Shown in pieces: positions 60,179 through 64,000 of a DNA stretch of 64,000 nucleotides; within the stretch, counting starts at the first letter, position 1, and each line of letters starts with the position of its first letter. The stretch lies in contig NC_133101.1 in the NCBI RefSeq assembly GCF_022965805.1, positions 12,743,054-12,807,053 of the forward strand. The letters are read 5' to 3'. A model generated the notes under the pieces. The model made no database searches, was not told the DNA's origin, and saw only the letters and a program-made list of their open reading frames with translations. The stretch is from Primulina eburnea (lineage: Eukaryota; Streptophyta; Magnoliopsida; Lamiales; Gesneriaceae). Position numbers and translations under genes: made by a program.

Positions 60179-61123
60179 GCTTCTATTATTCACTATCTAG
60201 GTCATTGGGAGCTCATGGAAGAGTTGTGGAGGCTAGAAGATTTGAAGATTCAAGTTCATCAAGTTCTTGATAAATCTCTTGCACACTTCTGGACAGAAAT
60301 TTCTGCACTCCAAACTATTGTTCTAAGTTCTTCTTTCTTTATTTTTATTTGATATGTCTTGTTTAAGATTCATGTGTTGTTGTGTTGTTTGTATTACTAT
60401 GAACTAATTCTTATATCTAGAGGAAAGATGGAACAAAACTAGAAACCATGTGTGGGATTTATGAATTATGCTATATAAGTTTTCCTTATTGTTCATTTGT
60501 ATTTTTATAATTTTAATGCTTTCATTTTACTGGCCATATCTTGAATGATTCTTATGTTTATAACTTATCACTTGGAAAAGGGAATTTATAAACAAGAAAG
60601 GGAAAAATACATCGATGGTATTTATAGAGTTCGGGTGGACATATATTGCTATTGAAGCCATTAAAAGAAGTTATTGCTTATTGTGTTATTTAATTATAGA
60701 TTGTTGACGGGGACGTTACAATCCTTTGTTAGATAATTAGTATCTACTTAGCAATCGGAAGATGGAGTAGATAATTTAGAATTCTTGGTTAATGAATAAG
60801 AATGACATTTATAATATAGCTACACAAAATAACACATGGTGAATAGTTGCGTGAAATCGGACCTCTAGATCTTTTATTCCATTGTCATTTGCACAAGTTT
60901 GTTGTGATATTTTATTTAAATCCTTTGTCAATTTAATTATTCTCGCAAACAAATCATTTAATCGATTTTTCTAAATAAAATTGAGAGTATTTTAATTACG
61001 AGCATTAATATAAATTTATATATATATACTCCTCGTGGGATCGACACTTGTACTCGAAAATACATTTTATTACAACTTGACGTTGTGCACTTGCAAGCAA
61101 TTAAGAAAACACGTAACAAGTTT

Positions 61124-61142
61124 TTGACGCCGTTGTCGGGGA
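61124..61142 (+). promoter_or_regulatory. Element G primer-binding site (tRNA-Asp type)
   Basis: TTGACGCCGTTGTCGGGGA; matches, with changes, the TGGCGCCGTTGCCGGGGA site of Athila/Tat elements. Confidence 0.8.
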
Positions 61143-61259
61143 TTGTTTATTTTAAATTTATATTAATATTGTTACCAATTGGTCTTGATTTTAATTTAGA
61201 GCAGTTTTTATTGGATTATATTAAACATTGATTTGTTTCTTATCTTTGTTTGATAGTGC

Positions 61260-62180
61260 ATGCGAAGATCTCAAAATCTTGACTTGCTTATCTTTGATCT
61301 TGAGATCGAAAGAACCGCAAGAAGATTAAGAAAGACAAGAAGAGAAGAGATTCAAGCAATGGGTGACAACAGAGATAATGAAAATCCACCCCCTGCAATA
61401 CCCATCAGAGATCATTTTAGACCGGTACTAAATGCTCATTATTCGGGCATAGCACGAGGAACTATAAATGCAAAAAACTTTGAGCTCAAGCCCGCATTGA
61501 TAAACATGGTTCAACAAAATCAGTTTGGGGGAGCCGCTACTGCAGATCCTCATCTACATCTCAGAACATTCCTTGAAATCACTGACACGGTAAAAATAAA
61601 TGGTGTTTCTGATGATATAATTCGATTGCGTTTGTTTCCTTTTTCTCTTAGGGACCAAGCAAGAGGATGGCTCCAATCGCTTTCTTTGGGGAGTATCACT
61701 ACATGGCAGGAGTTAGCAACCAAGTTTCTTGCTAAATATTTTCCACCTGCAAAGTCTGCACAGTTGAAAATTGAGATAAGTACTTTTAGGCAGACTGACT
61801 TTGAGCAATTATATGAGGTATGGGAACGGTATAAGGAGTTGTTGAGGAGGTGTCCAAACGATGGTTTTGAAGATTGGGTATAGATTGAATTGTTTTACAA
61901 TGGTTTGAATGGACAAACAAGAGGCACTGTGGATGCAGCAGCTGGTGGCACGATATTTGCAAAATCACCTGAACAAGCATATGATTTGCTTGAACAGATG
62001 ACCATTAACAGTTATCAGTGGCCGTCTGAGAGGTCAGGAGTAAAGAAGCAAGCTGGAATTTATGCCATAGATCCTATTACATCACTCACTGCACAAGTTT
62101 CTGCTTTAACAACTCAAATTGCGGCTATGAATAAGGCTAGTACATCAGAGGTTGAAAATGCATCGGTTGTTACTGAATAA
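61260..62180 (+). pseudogene. Element G gag (Athila-like), broken
   Basis: Starts MRRSQNLDLLIFD with the EIERTARRLR motif, then the Athila-type gag core (NNxFGG-like QNQFGGAATADPHLHL, DDIIRLRLFPFSLRDQARGW, FLAKYFPPAKSAQL, ELLRRCPNDGF). An in-frame TAG at 61881-61883 replaces the residue after DWV. The frame continues through FYNGLNGQTRG and YQWPSERS to TAA at 62178-62180. H follows 24 bp later. Confidence 0.9.
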
Positions 62181-62204
62181 CCACATATTCCTGATGAGGC
62201 TCAT

Positions 62205-63410
62205 TGTAGTGACCCGTTCCAGAATCACCTACTAATCAGAACTTAAGCATGCAAAATTAACCTTAAAAACTGAATCAGGTAAACAGCGGAAAACAGTAAT
62301 ACAACCCACTCGAATCTGTAAGTACAAAATACTTAAACAACCAGATCGAACTAAAAACCAAGAACAAATACCAACACTACAGGTCAACCTCTGCCAGCTC
62401 CCTGTCCACTCCCTCCTGGACCGTCCAACCTGAGACCTGCCCCATCGAATAGGGTGTCCAAAACAGAGATAAACCGAGGACGTGCGCATAAAACGCTCAG
62501 TACTGAAAGCATGAGTATACAAGACTATGACATGCATGTATGCAAAATGTACTGGATACCAGGATTTGGGTATAACGAAATACTGCTCAGGTAAATGACG
62601 TCAAGGTATGTAGCACTCTGCGCCGTCGCACCAGGAGGTGGCTCCCATACCAAAATAAACCTGTGGATATACCGGTGACCTGACCACCGTCGGCCAACGG
62701 GGTCCAACCATCCACAACAAACGAGGGCTGAGCACCCTCTCAACAGGCTATCTCAAAGATAATCAGGCCCAATATGATTATGCAAATGCCGCATAATAAA
62801 CCATGCATCATATGACAGATAATAATGCAACATATAAACATGCAACACATAGTAAAGCATACTCAATCCTGCTATCTCGGATAGTACTTTCGTACCTCAA
62901 ACCAGTAGATCCTAGAAATCAGCCCTAGAATCAAGCCTGCGTCCGTAGTCAGCCCACTGATGCCGCTAGCTCCCAACTAGAGCACAGCTCCGCTACAAAA
63001 CCAGTAGCTCCCCGCTAGTGCCTGAACCTCGGGAAAAGACTAGAAACTCATCAGAAACGACTAAAACGCTCTGGAGCACTCGGAATTGGCAAGTAAAAAG
63101 TGAAGCCTCGCGCCCCTATTTATAGACAACGATCGGAAGATCCGATCCACTTCGGAAGATCCGATCCTATACACTTCGGACGATCCGAACCCTGCATGTC
63201 TTCCACGTGTCCAGCCACCTGTCTCGGACGATCCGAACCCTGATCGGACGATCCGAACCCTGCATGGCTTCCACGTGTCCAGCCACCTGTCTCAGACGAC
63301 CCGAACCCTCTTCGGACGATCCGAACCTTCTTCGGACGATCCGATCCCGGTTCGGTCCTTCCGATTCCACCGAAATATAATTAACTCAAATCAGGCATCG
63401 GGATACTACA
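62205..63410 (-). repeat. Element H 3' LTR (1206 bp)
   Basis: Same ends as C (TGTAGTGACCC and GGGATACTACA) but clearly diverged from it, especially in 62240-62880. Fewer TCGGACGATCCGA units (63130-63363). TATA box 63117-63124 on the minus strand. Confidence 0.93.
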
Positions 63411-63446
63411 TTCTCCCCCCCTAAAAAGGATTTCGTCCGCGAAATC
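63411..63446 (-). promoter_or_regulatory. Element H polypurine tract and hairpin
   Basis: Polypurine tract as in C; hairpin 63429-63446 identical to that of C. Confidence 0.85.
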
Positions 63447-63537
63447 GAGTCAGAAAAATGACAATTCTGAACAACAATACATTCAACTTAAGAATGAATT
63501 ACAACTGAAAGTACAATCATAACTGAAGATACTACAA

Positions 63538-64000
63538 CTAGAACAACTCTGGATGCTCTGACCACATGCGACTCTCTAGTTCCCAAGTAGCTTCTTCAGT
63601 ACCTTGGCGCTGCCACTGCACCAAGACAAGAGGAATAGTCTTATTCCGCAGTACCTTATCCTTCCGGTCTAAGATCGAAACCGGTCTTTCCACAAAAGAC
63701 AAATCCGGATTCAGCTGAACTTCTGTCAGATGCAAAACATGAGACTCATCCGCTACGTATCGTCTTAACAAGGACACATGAAACACATTGTGAATACTAG
63801 ACAGATACGGTGGCAAAGCTAATCTGTAGGCCAAATCTCCCACACATTCTAAGATCTCAAAAGGACCAATGAATCTCGGAGATAGCTTACCCTTGAGTCC
63901 AAATCTCAGAATCCTCCGAAAAGGTGATACCTTGAGAAACAACTCGCCTGCATCAAAATGAAGAGGTCTGCGCTTGGTGTTCGCATAACTCGTTTGTCGA
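63538..64000 (-). CDS. Element H pol C-terminus (integrase end), partial
   Basis: Open on the minus strand from the window end: [15 protein letters not shown], then [28 protein letters not shown], a [16 protein letters not shown] stretch and the tail [22 protein letters not shown]. It matches 18565-19020 of C closely but retains VQW in the chromodomain-like tail. The catalytic part is beyond the window. Confidence 0.9.
   Translation of the reverse strand, partial: RQTSYANTKRRPLHFDAGELFLKVSPFRRILRFGLKGKLSPRFIGPFEILECVGDLAYRLALPPYLSSIHNVFHVSLLRRYVADESHVLHLTEVQLNPDLSFVERPVSILDRKDKVLRNKTIPLVLVQWQRQGTEEATWELESRMWSEHPELF

Larger units (their letters stand above)
59721..61118 (+). repeat. Element G 5' LTR (~1398 bp)
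   Basis: Starts TGATAAGTGCAATTTATTG and ends AACACGTAACA. It contains a CCGCACCCGCGGT array (59889-60077) and TATAAAAG at 60171-60178. The 3' boundary is inferred from the primer site. Confidence 0.75.
59721..62204 (+). mobile_element. Element G: Athila/Tat-type gypsy, 5' part
   Basis: LTR 59721-61118, tRNA-Asp-type primer site and gag, interrupted by H at 62205. Inserted into the E2 3' LTR; its right end is outside the window or lost, so no target duplication can be confirmed. Confidence 0.85.
62205..64000 (-). mobile_element. Element H: C-family gypsy, cut by the window end
   Basis: 3' LTR 62205-63410, polypurine tract with hairpin, and the C-terminal pol. The sequence before it is CTCAT (62200-62204), the expected left target duplication; the right one lies beyond the window. 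Confidence 0.93.

Overview
This is nuclear DNA from a flowering plant, probably a eudicot. The window is almost wholly repetitive: nested Ty3/gypsy LTR retrotransposons with tRNA-iMet or tRNA-Asp primer sites and TG...CA ends, a CACTA-type DNA-transposon end, and pieces of one plant WD40 gene with GT-AG introns. I see no complete host gene, rRNA, tRNA or CRISPR. The species cannot be named from the sequence.

Layout. (1) 1-13288: element A, a decayed chromovirus-like gypsy on the minus strand. It is cut at ~246 by what looks like a copia LTR end, and split by element B (3008-10921, TSD TGGCG), which has gag but almost no pol. (2) 13289-15764: intergenic DNA, a CACTA end and exon 1 of a TFIIIC90/WD40-like gene on the plus strand. 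(3) 15765-38972: element D, a non-coding LTR element inserted in intron 1 of that gene. Its 5' LTR hosts element C (17062-24461, TSD AGTAG, nearly intact) and its 3' LTR hosts element F (28912-37711, TSD AAATG, dead). (4) 38973-44547: a second, inverted, longer copy of the same gene and CACTA block. (5) 44548-46319: remnant of another gypsy (I). (6) 46320-48810: truncated element E1. (7) 48811-53741: a third copy of the gene and CACTA block, in the same orientation as copy 2. (8) 53742-59720: element E2, full gag-pol but riddled with lesions. (9) 59721-62204: element G, Athila/Tat type, entered by element H (62205 to window end), a relative of C.

Nothing here is an operon. The relationships are insertional: target-site duplications give the order of events (gene duplication and D, then C and F into D; A, then B; E2, then G, then H). 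Autonomous-type elements (C, H, A, F, E2) sit beside gag-only (B) and non-coding (D) derivatives that presumably moved with proteins supplied in trans.

Two cross-family signals stand out. First, a hairpin with a stem of 7-8 bp and an NGGA loop lies just upstream of the polypurine tract in all six elements whose 3' ends are visible. It persists in D, which has no coding sequence, and has a paired base change in B. Second, five LTR groups carry a GC-rich array of short inverted-repeat motifs; in four of them it lies just upstream of a TATA-like box. Each array has its own motif, except that E and G, from different lineages, use the same one. Element A also has a 176-bp GT-AG intron at the Gag/protease junction whose removal restores the protease frame.
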